Assembly (NCBI RefSeq): GCF_026626705.1
Contig: NZ_JAPNKC010000001.1
Span: 10,750,001 to 10,814,000, forward strand
Length of the DNA: 64,000 nt
Source: Pyxidicoccus sp. MSG2
Lineage (GTDB): Bacteria; Myxococcota; Myxococcia; Myxococcales; Myxococcaceae
Reading direction: 5' to 3'
Position numbers and translations under genes: made by a program. Under the pieces are notes generated by a model. It did no database searches and was not told the origin of the DNA. It was given only the letters and a program-made list of their open reading frames with translations. This document shows, in pieces, positions 7,712 to 15,634 of the stretch (the stretch's first letter is position 1; each line of letters begins with the position of its first letter).

Positions 7712-8563
7712 ATGCCCAGGGGAATAGCACTGACCATCGGCTTGAATGCCTTGAGCCAGGAGCACTACGCCGGCGCCACCCCCAGCCTGCGCGCAGCCGA
7801 GGCCGATGCCACGACACTGGCGGGCATCGCCCGGGCCGAGGGGCTCGAGACCACCTGTCTGGTGGGAAGCAACGCAAGCCGCTTCCAGGTGCTCACCGCG
7901 CTACAGGCCGCCGCGGATACCCTCCAGGGTGGCGACCTCCTCTTCATGAGCTACTCGGGCTTTGGAGGTCAGCTCCCCGACCTGACCGGTACACGGGCGG
8001 GTGGGCTCGTCGAGGCGTGGTGCCTTCATGACGGCATGCTTCCCGTCCAGGCCGTCTACGCGAAGCTCGCGCTCCTCCGCGAGGACGTCCGGGTATTCCT
8101 CCTCACGGACACGTGTCACACGGGGACCGTCGCGCGGATTCCCTACGAGCTCCTGCGCTCCACGATGGAACTGGAGAAGGAAGCGGCAGCGCGACCACCG
8201 CCGCGCCGGATGCCGGTCTTCCGACTCCTGCCTGAAGGAATCGTCCGGCGCACCTTCTCACAGCATCGTGCGGACTACATGGCACTGCTCTCGCAGCTTC
8301 CCCGGGAGCCGGATGCGGACATCCACGCCAAGGTGATTCACCTGTCGAGCTGCCAGGACGCACAGGTCGCCGAGGATGGCGAGCAGCACAGTGCCTTCAT
8401 CACCCGGCTCCTGGAGGTGTGGCAGGACGGGCGGTTCAAAGGGAACTACCGGACGCTCTCACGGCGCATGGTGATGAGGATGCCCCCCACGCAGTCTCCG
8501 GCGTACGAGGTGCTGGGCGCCAAGGCGCCGGAGTTCGAGCAGCAGAGGCCCTTCACCGTGTGA
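7712..8563 (+). CDS. Caspase-fold (peptidase C14) protein lacking the catalytic His
   Basis: A 283-residue metacaspase-like protein. The ATG at 7712 has a strong AGAGGAGG ribosome-binding site and family similarity begins immediately (RGIALTIGLNALSQEHYAG, then the LRAAEADATTLAGIA helix). The strand that normally ends in the catalytic His reads LLFMSYSGFGGQLPD, with Phe84 where the usual YSGHGGQ has His. The Cys loop is intact: VFLLTDTCHTGTV, Cys135. The later LSSCQDAQVAEDGEQHSAFI segment matches the C-terminal part of bacterial metacaspases. CAC or CAT to TTT needs at least two base changes, so a sequencing slip is unlikely. The protein is probably an inactive or altered caspase-like subunit. 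It stands alone, without fused sensor domains, and is followed by two membrane-protein genes in the same direction. Confidence 0.82.
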   Translation: MPRGIALTIGLNALSQEHYAGATPSLRAAEADATTLAGIARAEGLETTCLVGSNASRFQVLTALQAAADTLQGGDLLFMSYSGFGGQLPDLTGTRAGGLVEAWCLHDGMLPVQAVYAKLALLREDVRVFLLTDTCHTGTVARIPYELLRSTMELEKEAAARPPPRRMPVFRLLPEGIVRRTFSQHRADYMALLSQLPREPDADIHAKVIHLSSCQDAQVAEDGEQHSAFITRLLEVWQDGRFKGNYRTLSRRMVMRMPPTQSPAYEVLGAKAPEFEQQRPFTV

Positions 8564-8592
8564 GGCGGGATTGCCGTGACGGACGGCCGCTG

Positions 8593-9084
8593 ATGGAGCC
8601 CTTCTGGGAAAAGCTCATCCTGATGTTCCTCGACAAGGGGCTGCTCGCCCTGATGGCCGGCGTCTTCGCCTACTTCGCGAGCCGGGCACTGGAGCGCTAC
8701 CGGAGGAATCAGGCGGTCACCCTGGAGCTGGGCAAGGCGAGGGCGGCGGCGTTCCTTAGAGTCCGCTCGTGCCTGGGGGCCTGCGACTTCCTGGTGGCCT
8801 GCCTGGAAGTCGAGGGAGGCGGCGTCGACTCGGAGCGGTCCCGAGACCTGCTCGCGCAACTCGAGACGGCGAGGGCCGCGTTGTGGGCGCAGCTCACGAA
8901 GGACTTCGGCTTGTTGGATGACGAGGCGGGAGCCGCCGCCTTGAAGTACCAGCGAGCGTTGACCGCCGGCTACGTCATCATCTCGAAGGGCGGCTCCATG
9001 CGTGGAGGAAGGGAGGAGGCGGAGCTCGACGAGGCCCGGCAGGAGCTGGAGCGGCTGCTGCCGCCGCTTCGCCCGTCCGATTGA
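8593..9084 (+). CDS. Small single-pass membrane protein with a cytoplasmic helical domain
   Basis: A 163-residue protein of unknown function. One hydrophobic segment near the N-terminus (ILMFLDKGLLALMAGVFAYF, about residues 8-28) is followed by basic residues (RALERYRRNQ), which places the rest in the cytoplasm. The remainder is predicted to be mostly alpha-helical, with charged and Leu/Ala-rich stretches such as LLAQLETARAALWAQLTKDF, and ends with a Glu-rich helix. No enzymatic motif is visible. It starts 29 nt after the caspase-like gene and precedes another membrane protein by 67 nt, so the three are probably co-transcribed. No strong ribosome-binding site is seen before the ATG; the start was chosen because it puts the membrane helix at the N-terminus. 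Confidence 0.65.
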   Translation: MEPFWEKLILMFLDKGLLALMAGVFAYFASRALERYRRNQAVTLELGKARAAAFLRVRSCLGACDFLVACLEVEGGGVDSERSRDLLAQLETARAALWAQLTKDFGLLDDEAGAAALKYQRALTAGYVIISKGGSMRGGREEAELDEARQELERLLPPLRPSD

Positions 9085-9151
9085 GGAGGGGGCATTGCCC
9101 CTGTCGCGCCTGGAGCGGCATGGGCACCTTTCGCCCAGAGGGGGAATCCCG

Positions 9152-10333
9152 ATGACGACCAGCGCCGCGCCGCACCCGGACGAGCGGTTCGTGAGCGCGC
9201 CGGAGTCGAGCGGCGTCGGCAGGTGGCTCCCGTCCCGGGGCGTGCTCTGGGCGAAGCTGCAGGCCATGGAGTCCACGCTGAGCATCCTTCGAGTGCAGGC
9301 CTCACCAGAGGAGCAGCGGATGCTCGAGCAACTCCTCTACCGGCTCGGGTTGGCGAAGTCCTGCATCGCGGGTCCCCGCAAGCGCCCGCGACTGCGGAGG
9401 GATGACCCGCAGTTCTGGGGGCTCGTGCACGGCGTGTCCGCGGACCTCCTGCTGCTCATGCCGCCCGGCATGCTGGCCACGCAGGCGCTGGAGGTGGAGG
9501 AGCAGTTCCGCCGCAACATCCAGGAGCCCATCTCCCGCCAGACCTGGCTGGGGCCCGACGGCAGCTCCGGCCCCCTGCCGTTGGCGGTGAAGCAGGTGCT
9601 GGAGGACTCCAGCCGGTCCGAGGCAGCGGGCCCCGAAGGCGACCGGAGCCTGATTTTGGCCCGAAACGTGCTGCGCGGGGCGTTGCGCCTGGTGAACGAG
9701 CAGTCCGAGCAGCACTTCCGGCAGCTCGCCTTCGCCCTGCTGGTGCGCAGCCTGAGCGGCGCGCTGCTGGTGCTGCTCTTCGTCGCGGCCTTCCTCTTCA
9801 ACCTCGACGTCTGGCTGCCCCCGCCCGAGGGCGCGCTCACCCCGGCGATACTCCGGTTGCCCCTGCCGCTGGTGTCGCTCGTCCTGCTCGGTGCCGGGGG
9901 GGCCATCGTCGCGAACATGACCTCCGACCCGCCGGTGCTCGCCGCGCGGGGGCCCGTGTGGCGGCAGTACTTCTATTACCTCTTCGTCCGCCCGGCGATT
10001 GGCGCCTTCGCGGCGTTCCTCTTCTACCTGCTGGCCAGGTCGGGGCTGCTCTTCAGCATCGAGTCGGCCACCGGCCAGACCTCGGCGGCGCAGCCTCCCG
10101 CCATCCGCATCGTGCTCGGAAACCTTCGGGCCGTGGAGTACGCCTACGCCATCGTCTCCATCGCGGTGGGCTTCTCCGCGGACCGCGTCCTGGGCTCGAC
10201 CATGGACCAGGTACTCAACCGGCTGTTCCGCATGGCGGACAAGAGCGTGCAGACGCCCGAAGTGCCGGCTCCCATCCCCACGCAGACACAGGCGCCGCGC
10301 GTGACGGTGGCGGAGGGTGGTCCTTCGAAGTGA
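9152..10333 (+). CDS. Multi-pass membrane protein of unknown function, third gene of the caspase cassette
   Basis: A 393-residue protein not recognised as a known family. Residues 1-185 are soluble and mostly helical (AMESTLSILRVQASPEEQRM, MLEQLLYRLGLAKSCI). The C-terminal half has about four hydrophobic segments: LSGALLVLLFVAAFLF, LPLVSLVLLGAGGAIVANM, FVRPAIGAFAAFLFYLLA and EYAYAIVSIAVGFSADRV. It ends in a short Pro/Thr/Gln-rich tail. The ATG at 9152 has GAGGGGG upstream. The topology, a cytoplasmic helical region followed by a compact four-helix membrane bundle, resembles membrane effectors or anchors, but no function can be assigned. Position directly behind a caspase-like gene and a second membrane protein suggests the three products work together; this is inference from order and strand only. 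Confidence 0.7.
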   Translation: MTTSAAPHPDERFVSAPESSGVGRWLPSRGVLWAKLQAMESTLSILRVQASPEEQRMLEQLLYRLGLAKSCIAGPRKRPRLRRDDPQFWGLVHGVSADLLLLMPPGMLATQALEVEEQFRRNIQEPISRQTWLGPDGSSGPLPLAVKQVLEDSSRSEAAGPEGDRSLILARNVLRGALRLVNEQSEQHFRQLAFALLVRSLSGALLVLLFVAAFLFNLDVWLPPPEGALTPAILRLPLPLVSLVLLGAGGAIVANMTSDPPVLAARGPVWRQYFYYLFVRPAIGAFAAFLFYLLARSGLLFSIESATGQTSAAQPPAIRIVLGNLRAVEYAYAIVSIAVGFSADRVLGSTMDQVLNRLFRMADKSVQTPEVPAPIPTQTQAPRVTVAEGGPSK

Positions 10334-10344
10334 CACCGGGAGGC

Positions 10345-10600
10345 ATGGCCCCGGGCTTCAACCGGATCCGCGCGCTCGTGGCGGCTTTGGACCTGTTGTG
10401 CGCGCTGCCCGCGTCCGCGGCGCCTGCTTCCGAAGAGGAGGAACTTCCCCCGGTGTCCCTGGGGGCCGACACCCTCTACTTCCGCCCCCGGGAGGGGTGG
10501 GACTACCTCTACGGGAGCGTGCGCGCGGACGCCGACGTGCTCCACCTGGAGGTCCGCTACAACTACGAGGACCTGCACACCGGCTCGGCCTTCGCCATCA
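10345..10600 (+). pseudogene. 3'-truncated gene for an exported protein
   Basis: The ATG at 10345 follows an excellent ribosome-binding site (CCGGGAGGC). The product starts with a signal peptide (IRALVAALDLLCALPASAAP), then an ordinary-looking mature start: PPVSLGADTLYFRPREGWDY and SVRADADVLHLEVRYNYEDL. After about residue 85 (HTGSAF) the frame reads into the antisense of the neighbouring minus-strand gene, and the remaining 60 residues are Ser/Arg/Thr-rich nonsense. The beta-strand-like, aromatic-rich N-terminus suggests an outer-membrane or periplasmic protein, but the rest is missing. The break lies at about 10584-10600, the same place where the converging gene loses its 3' end. Confidence 0.6.
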
Positions 10601-11003
10601 CCTGGTTGCGCTCCTCCGGCAGGAGCTTCACCACGCGGAAGGCATCCCAGGCGTCGTCCCCGGCGCGGAAGTCGATGATGCACTCCACCCGCGAGAAGCC
10701 GTGGTCTCGCTTGGGGAAGAGCGTCACGGGGATGTCCACGCGCCACAGCGAGCACCCGGGTGAGGCGGACACGTCTGCGCCGTCGTAGGGGCGCACGGGC
10801 AGCCGGCGGTGGAACGTCACCAGCTCGCCCTGGAGGCGCTCGCGGAAGTCGGCCATGAGCTCGCCGGGAGGGAGACCTCCCGCGCGGCTCGGGGGCTGGC
10901 GCCACGCGGCCTGGACCGCTTCGTCCAGCAGTTGCTCGGAGTTCCTCGGCGCGTGCCGGGAGACCAGCTCCCGCAGGGCCCGGGTCATCTGCGTGTCGTT
11001 CAT
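10563..11003 (-). pseudogene. 3'-truncated gene of unknown function, converging on the same junction
   Basis: A minus-strand frame of 146 codons. Most of it looks like real protein: MNDTQMTRALRELVSRHAPR at the start, MADFRERLQGELVTFHRRLP in the middle, then SRVECIIDFRAGDDAWDAFR and VVKLLPEERNQVMAKAE. The last residues (PVCRSS, then stop) come from reading the antisense strand of the truncated exported-protein gene, so the natural C-terminus is gone. The composition fits a small soluble protein, possibly with an immunity-like or regulatory fold, but no family is recognised. It starts 16 nt before the end of the zinc dehydrogenase gene on the same strand, so it could be read through from that gene. 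Confidence 0.55.
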
Positions 11004-11019
11004 GCACTCCTCGAAGGGC

Positions 11020-12075
11020 TCAGGGGCGGATGGCGACCTTGAAGACTCCGTCCTTGCGCTGGCCGAAGAGCGCGTAGGCCTCGCGGATGTCCTTCAGCGC
11101 GAAGCGGTGGGTGAGCAGGGGCGTGAGGTCCACGCGGCGGGCCTGGACCAGGTCCATGAGCCGGCGCATGCGCTCCTTGCCGCCGGGGCACAGGGTGGTG
11201 ACGACGCGGTGGTCCCCCAGTCCCGCGGCGAAGGCGTCGTAGGGCAATTGCAGCTTGCCGGAGTACACGCCCAGGCTGGAGAGCGTGCCCGCGGGCCGCA
11301 GGCAGCGCAGCGCGTTCTCGAAGGTCTGCTGGGTCCCCAGCGCTTCTATCGCCACGTCCGCGCCGCCCCCGGTCAGCCGCTTCACCTCCGCCACCACGTC
11401 CTGGCTCCGGTAGTCGAGCACCACGTCCACCCCCATCCTGCGCGCCATGGCCAGCCTCGCTTCGTCACCGTCGACGCCGATGACGCGCGCGGCGCCCATC
11501 AGCCGGGCGCCGATGGACGCGCACAGCCCGATGGGGCCCTGGGCGAAGACGACCACCGTGTCCCCGAGGCGCACGCCGCCGGACTCCGCCCCGCTGAAGC
11601 CCGTGGAGGCGATGTCCGCCAGCAGCACCACCTGCTCGTCCGTGAGGCCGTCGGGGATGGGCGCCAGGTTGGCCTGCGCGAAGGGAATGCGGACGAACTC
11701 GGCCTGCGCGCCGTTCAGCGTGTTCCCCAGCCGCCAGCCGCCCAGTGCCTCGTAGCCCGCGCCGTGCCCGCACTGGGACAGGTGCCCGGACAGGCAGGCC
11801 TGGCACTGGCCGCAGGGGGTGATGGCGCCCACCAGCACGCGCTGGCCCGGACGGTAGCCGGTGACTCCGGGGCCGAGCTCCTCGACGACGCCCACCATCT
11901 CGTGCCCGATGACGAGGCCCGGCTTCACGGGGTACTCGCCCCGGACGATGTGCAGGTCGGTGCCGCAGATGGTGGTGAGCGTGACGCGGACGACGGCCTC
12001 TCCCGCGCCCGCGTGGGGCTGCTCGACCTCCTCGAGCCCGAACTGGTCGACCCCGCGGAACACCGTTGCTCGCAT
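11020..12075 (-). CDS. Zinc-dependent alcohol dehydrogenase (MDR family)
   Basis: A 351-residue medium-chain dehydrogenase. Catalytic zinc ligands are visible: Cys37 in TTICGTDLHI, His58-Glu59 in VIGHEMVGVVEELGPGV, and Asp in LLADIASTGFSGAE. The structural-zinc loop PCGQCQACLSGHLSQC is present. The Rossmann segment begins near VVVFAQGPIGLCASIGARLM and continues to VIGVDGDEARLAMARRMG. This pattern resembles secondary-alcohol (isopropanol-type) dehydrogenases, so reversible oxidation of a short alcohol with NAD(P)+ is likely; cofactor preference is not certain. The ATG at 12075 was chosen over an upstream in-frame ATG (12114) because CAGGGGGAAG precedes it and the family starts with MRATVF-type sequence. 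It lies in a block with other fermentation and redox genes. Confidence 0.9.
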   Translation of the reverse strand: MRATVFRGVDQFGLEEVEQPHAGAGEAVVRVTLTTICGTDLHIVRGEYPVKPGLVIGHEMVGVVEELGPGVTGYRPGQRVLVGAITPCGQCQACLSGHLSQCGHGAGYEALGGWRLGNTLNGAQAEFVRIPFAQANLAPIPDGLTDEQVVLLADIASTGFSGAESGGVRLGDTVVVFAQGPIGLCASIGARLMGAARVIGVDGDEARLAMARRMGVDVVLDYRSQDVVAEVKRLTGGGADVAIEALGTQQTFENALRCLRPAGTLSSLGVYSGKLQLPYDAFAAGLGDHRVVTTLCPGGKERMRRLMDLVQARRVDLTPLLTHRFALKDIREAYALFGQRKDGVFKVAIRP

Positions 12076-12132
12076 GGCTTCCCCCTGGAGGGTGGCTCGG
12101 GTGGCCCTCCTCATTCCAAGCTCGGGTCTGCG

Positions 12133-12146
12133 TTTCGCATGCGCAA
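12133..12146. promoter_or_regulatory. Near-perfect 14-bp palindrome upstream of the alcohol dehydrogenase
   Basis: TTTCGCATGCGCAA is symmetric except for one pair. It lies 58-71 bp upstream of the dehydrogenase start codon, in a 162-bp gap between two minus-strand genes, where an operator would be expected. Its arms (TTTCGC / GCGCAA) resemble those of the palindromes at 3505 and 3545, but the spacing differs (2 bp rather than 3 bp), so a shared regulator is only a possibility. Confidence 0.3.
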
Positions 12147-12237
12147 CCGGGGCCCGGTCAGAACAGGAGCGCCCGAGGCCAGGCGAGCAGCCCCACGTCT
12201 GGGTAGCCCAGTGCCGCGAGGGGATGGCGGGCCCGCG

Positions 12238-12777
12238 TCAGTGGAGCTGGAGCTCCGGGCCCGACTCCACCGGCGTGGGGCGGCCCTCGCGTCCCGGCCG
12301 CAGCTGCGCGGCCACGCTCCGGGCCCACTGCTGGATGTGGCCGGAGTCGCGCCAGTCCCCCGCGTGGGTGCGGGCCATGGCGTGGGCGATGAAGCCCTTC
12401 GCGTCCTTCTCCAGCCGCCCGCCGAACGTCATGTGGCCGCGAGCGCCCACCTGCTTCATGAGGGCCTGGACCTGGGAGGTGGGGGCAATCTCGCCCTGCT
12501 CCGCGGAGCCGTCGAGCGGGCCGCTGGAGAAGAACCAGACGGGCCTCTCGCGCAGCTTCTGCGCATGCCGGTGCACGAAGCGCCTGGCGAGCCGGAACCA
12601 GCGATTCGCATACAGCGCCCCGCCGACGATGACGGCGTCATAGGCCGACACGTCGTCAATGTCCCCGGGCGGACGCAGCTCCACGTCGAGGCCCTCCACC
12701 CGGAGTGTCTCGGCGACCTGCCGGGCAATGCCTTCCGTTCCTCCTCGCTTCGAGCCGTAGGTGACCAGGACCCGCAT
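12238..12777 (-). CDS. Flavodoxin-domain protein (HemG-like)
   Basis: A 179-residue flavodoxin-fold protein. It opens with the FMN phosphate-binding strand-loop MRVLVTYGSKRGGTEGIARQ, and the second conserved strand reads SAYDAVIVGGALYANRW. A VWFFSSGPLDGS segment matches the third strand and loop. The length and the IVGGALY-type motif fit the family that includes HemG protoporphyrinogen oxidases and putative menaquinone-linked flavodoxins, but long-chain flavodoxins of unknown role are equally possible. The ATG at 12777 is chosen because the flavodoxin motif starts there. The C-terminal 20 residues are Pro/Gly/Arg-rich and probably disordered. It is divergent from the P-type ATPase gene (184 bp apart), so the two may share regulation. 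Confidence 0.82.
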   Translation of the reverse strand: MRVLVTYGSKRGGTEGIARQVAETLRVEGLDVELRPPGDIDDVSAYDAVIVGGALYANRWFRLARRFVHRHAQKLRERPVWFFSSGPLDGSAEQGEIAPTSQVQALMKQVGARGHMTFGGRLEKDAKGFIAHAMARTHAGDWRDSGHIQQWARSVAAQLRPGREGRPTPVESGPELQLH

Positions 12778-12961
12778 CGTGCCCCTCCAGGATGAGTCCG
12801 CCGCACTCATGCATGCGGCGGGCCGGTGGCGTTGGCGAGGTGCCACCAGGCGAGCGCGCTTCCCGTCCCTCCGTCCTGGATGGCGGGCGTCGCGCAAGGG
12901 TTGCGTGCCCACCCGCGTTGCCACGTCCCGGGCGGACCTCCAGCTTCCGAGTACACCGGCC

Positions 12962-15547
12962 ATGCGACTTCCAGTCCCCGTCCAGCGCCTGCCATGCCCC
13001 GTCGACGACGCCCGCGGGCTCGGCGCCAGCGAGGTGCGGGAGCGCCGCGCCCGCTACGGCCCCAATGACGTGCTGGCGCGGCCCCGCCGCTCCGCCCTGC
13101 AGACGCTGCGCGACTCGGCGACGGACCCGATGCTCTGGTTCCTCGTGGCGACGAGCGCGCTCTATCTCTTCCTGGGCGAGCTGTCCGAGGGGCTGGTGCT
13201 GCTCGTGGCCATCGTCCCGCTGCTGGGCATGGACGCCTTCCTGCACCACCGGACGCGGGCGTCCACCGAGGGCCTGCAGAGCCGGCTGGCCGCGCGGGCC
13301 ACGGTGCTGCGCGACGGGCGCGAGCAGGAGGTGGCCGCGGAGGACGTGGTGGTGGGCGACCTGGCGCGCGTGGAGGCGGGCGGACACTTCCCCGCCGACG
13401 GACTGGTGGTGCGCGGCGAGGGCCTGCAGGCAGAGGAGTCCTCGCTGACCGGAGAGTCGCTGCCCGTGCGCAAGCGGCCGCTGGGGCGGCTGCCTCCGGG
13501 GGAGGAGCCGGCGGTGGATGGAGCGTACTGGGGACTGGCGGGAACGCGGCTGCTCACCGGGACGGCCTGGGTGCGTATCGTCTCCACGGGGAGGGACACG
13601 CTCTACGGGAGCATCGTCCGTTCGGCCGAGCGGGGGGAGCATGCGCGCACACCGCTGCAGCAGGCCGTGGCGCACCTGGTGGCGGTGCTGGTGGTGGTGG
13701 CCGCCGTGCTGTGCGCGGTGCTCGCGTTCGTGCGCTGGCGCCAGGGCTTCGGGTGGATGGATGCGCTGCTGAGCGCGGCCACGCTCGGCGTGGCCGCCCT
13801 GCCCGAGGAGTTCCCCCTGGCGCTCACCTTCTTCCTGGGCGCCGGTGTCTACCGCCTCGCTCGGAGGCAGGCCCTGGTGCGGCGCGCCGTCTCCGTGGAG
13901 AACATCGGCCGCATCACGTGCATCTGCTCGGACAAGACGGGCACGCTGACGGAGGGGCGCCTGCGGGTGGCCCGCCTGCTGCCGGCGCCGGGAGTCTCCG
14001 AGGGCGCGCTGCTGCGGACCGCGGTCCTGGCGTCGCGGGAGGAGGGAAGGGACCCGCTCGACGCGGCGCTGCTCGACGAGGAGGCCGCGCGCGTCAGGCC
14101 CTCCGCCGGGGAGCGCCAGCGAGACTCCGTGCCGCCCGACGAGGCCGCGCCCGTCCCACCCCGTGGAAGGGTCGTGGCCACCTTCCCCTTCACCGAGGAG
14201 CGCCAGCGCGAGACGGCGGTGGTGGAGGACTCGCACGGGGGGCTGCTCGCCGCCGTGAAGGGCGCGCCGGAGCGGGTACTGGGGCAGTGCGAGCTGGCGC
14301 CCGGTGCGCGCGCGGAGTGGGCGCGGCGCGTGTCGGCGCTCGCGCGCGAGGGGCGCAAGGTCATCGCGTGCGCGAGCCAGCCGCTGGACACCGCGTCCTG
14401 GCGCGGGGGCGAGCCGGAGCACGGCTTCCGCTTCCTGGGCCTCATGGCCTGCGAGGACCCGGTGCGCGCGGGCGTCGAGGAAGCGGTGCGCGAGTGCCGC
14501 GAGGCCGGCCTGCGCACGGTGATGGTGACGGGCGACCACCCGGAGACGGCGCTGGCGGTGGCGCGGCGGCTGGGACTCGGTGGGGCGCAACCCGTGGTGC
14601 TCACGGGCGACGAGCTGGAGGGACGGCTGCGCGACACCGGGGCGCTGCCGCCGGTGGACGTGGTGGCGCGCGCGATGCCGGCGCAGAAGTACGCGCTGGT
14701 GATGGCCCTGCGGCGGGAGGGGGAAGTGGTCGCGGCCACGGGCGACGGCGTGAATGACGTGCCGGCACTCCAGGCCGCGGACGTGGGCATCGCCATGGGA
14801 GAGCGGGGGACGCGCAGCGCGCGCGAGGCGTCCTCCATCGTGCTGCTCGACGACGACTTCGGCACGCTGGTGCGGGCCATCGCGGAAGGCCGGCAGCTCT
14901 TCCGCAACCTCCAGCGCTGCTTCCAGTACCTGCTGCTCATCCACATCCCGCTCGTCGTGACGGCGGCGCTGCTGCCGCTGGCGGGCTATCCGCTCCTGTA
15001 CCTGCCCATCCACATCGTCTGGCTGGAGCTCATCATCCACCCCACGGCGATGCTGGCCTTCCAGGCGGCGGCGCGTCCGGGACGCCTGGGCCCCGCGCGG
15101 CGCCAGGGGCCCGCGCGCTTCTTCTCCGCGGGCGAGTGGGCCACCGTCGCGCTGGTGGGCGCGCTGGTGACGGTGGGGCTCGTCTGGGGCTACGACCGGA
15201 GCCTGGGGGCGGGACGCGACGTGGAGCACGGGCGCGCGGTGGCGCTGGCGTCGCTCACGCTCGCGAGCGCCGGCTACGCGGCGGTGCTCACCGCGCTGCG
15301 CACGCGCACGGCCCGGTGGGTCTGCGCGCTGTCGCTGGGCGTCTCGGTGGTGCTCATCCAGGCGCGGCCCCTGGCGTCCATGCTGGGGCTGCACCCGCTG
15401 CACGCGGATGACTGGGCGCGCGTCGTCGTGGGCGTGGCGGTGGCCCTGGTGCCGCTGGTGCTCTCTCGCCAGCGCCTCGTCTCGCGGGGCCCCCGCGGGC
15501 GCCGGCCCGTCAGAAGTCGCTACCGGCTCCGTCCCCGCGTCGCGTGA
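12962..15547 (+). CDS. Cation-translocating P-type ATPase
   Basis: An 861-residue P-type ATPase with all catalytic elements: actuator motif SSLTGESLPV, phosphorylation site CICSDKTGTLTEGR, nucleotide-domain region KGAPERVLGQCE, MVTGDHPETALAVARRLGLG, and hinge ATGDGVNDVPALQAADVGIA. The membrane motif of helix 4 reads AALPEEFPLALTFFLGAGVY; this PEEFPL type differs from the PEGL of calcium pumps, so the ion cannot be assigned. About ten hydrophobic segments are spread in the usual way, with a short N-terminal domain. ATG at 12962 was chosen because the N-terminal P2-type sequence starts soon after (ASEVRERRARYGPNDVLA). It is divergent from the flavodoxin gene. The C-terminal tail is Arg-rich. 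Confidence 0.9.
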   Translation: MRLPVPVQRLPCPVDDARGLGASEVRERRARYGPNDVLARPRRSALQTLRDSATDPMLWFLVATSALYLFLGELSEGLVLLVAIVPLLGMDAFLHHRTRASTEGLQSRLAARATVLRDGREQEVAAEDVVVGDLARVEAGGHFPADGLVVRGEGLQAEESSLTGESLPVRKRPLGRLPPGEEPAVDGAYWGLAGTRLLTGTAWVRIVSTGRDTLYGSIVRSAERGEHARTPLQQAVAHLVAVLVVVAAVLCAVLAFVRWRQGFGWMDALLSAATLGVAALPEEFPLALTFFLGAGVYRLARRQALVRRAVSVENIGRITCICSDKTGTLTEGRLRVARLLPAPGVSEGALLRTAVLASREEGRDPLDAALLDEEAARVRPSAGERQRDSVPPDEAAPVPPRGRVVATFPFTEERQRETAVVEDSHGGLLAAVKGAPERVLGQCELAPGARAEWARRVSALAREGRKVIACASQPLDTASWRGGEPEHGFRFLGLMACEDPVRAGVEEAVRECREAGLRTVMVTGDHPETALAVARRLGLGGAQPVVLTGDELEGRLRDTGALPPVDVVARAMPAQKYALVMALRREGEVVAATGDGVNDVPALQAADVGIAMGERGTRSAREASSIVLLDDDFGTLVRAIAEGRQLFRNLQRCFQYLLLIHIPLVVTAALLPLAGYPLLYLPIHIVWLELIIHPTAMLAFQAAARPGRLGPARRQGPARFFSAGEWATVALVGALVTVGLVWGYDRSLGAGRDVEHGRAVALASLTLASAGYAAVLTALRTRTARWVCALSLGVSVVLIQARPLASMLGLHPLHADDWARVVVGVAVALVPLVLSRQRLVSRGPRGRRPVRSRYRLRPRVA

Positions 15548-15634
15548 GCTGCCGACTCCCTCCCGGCCGCGCGGCAAAGGGGCGCCGAATCGTCTGTCCG
15601 ATTCGGGCCGGGCCGGGAGGGGTGACCGCCTGCG

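Noticed and set aside
12850..12880. A sigma-54 promoter before the P-type ATPase
   Set aside because: A GG-N10-GC spacing can be found, but the -12 box does not match TTGC, and such spacings are frequent in GC-rich DNA.
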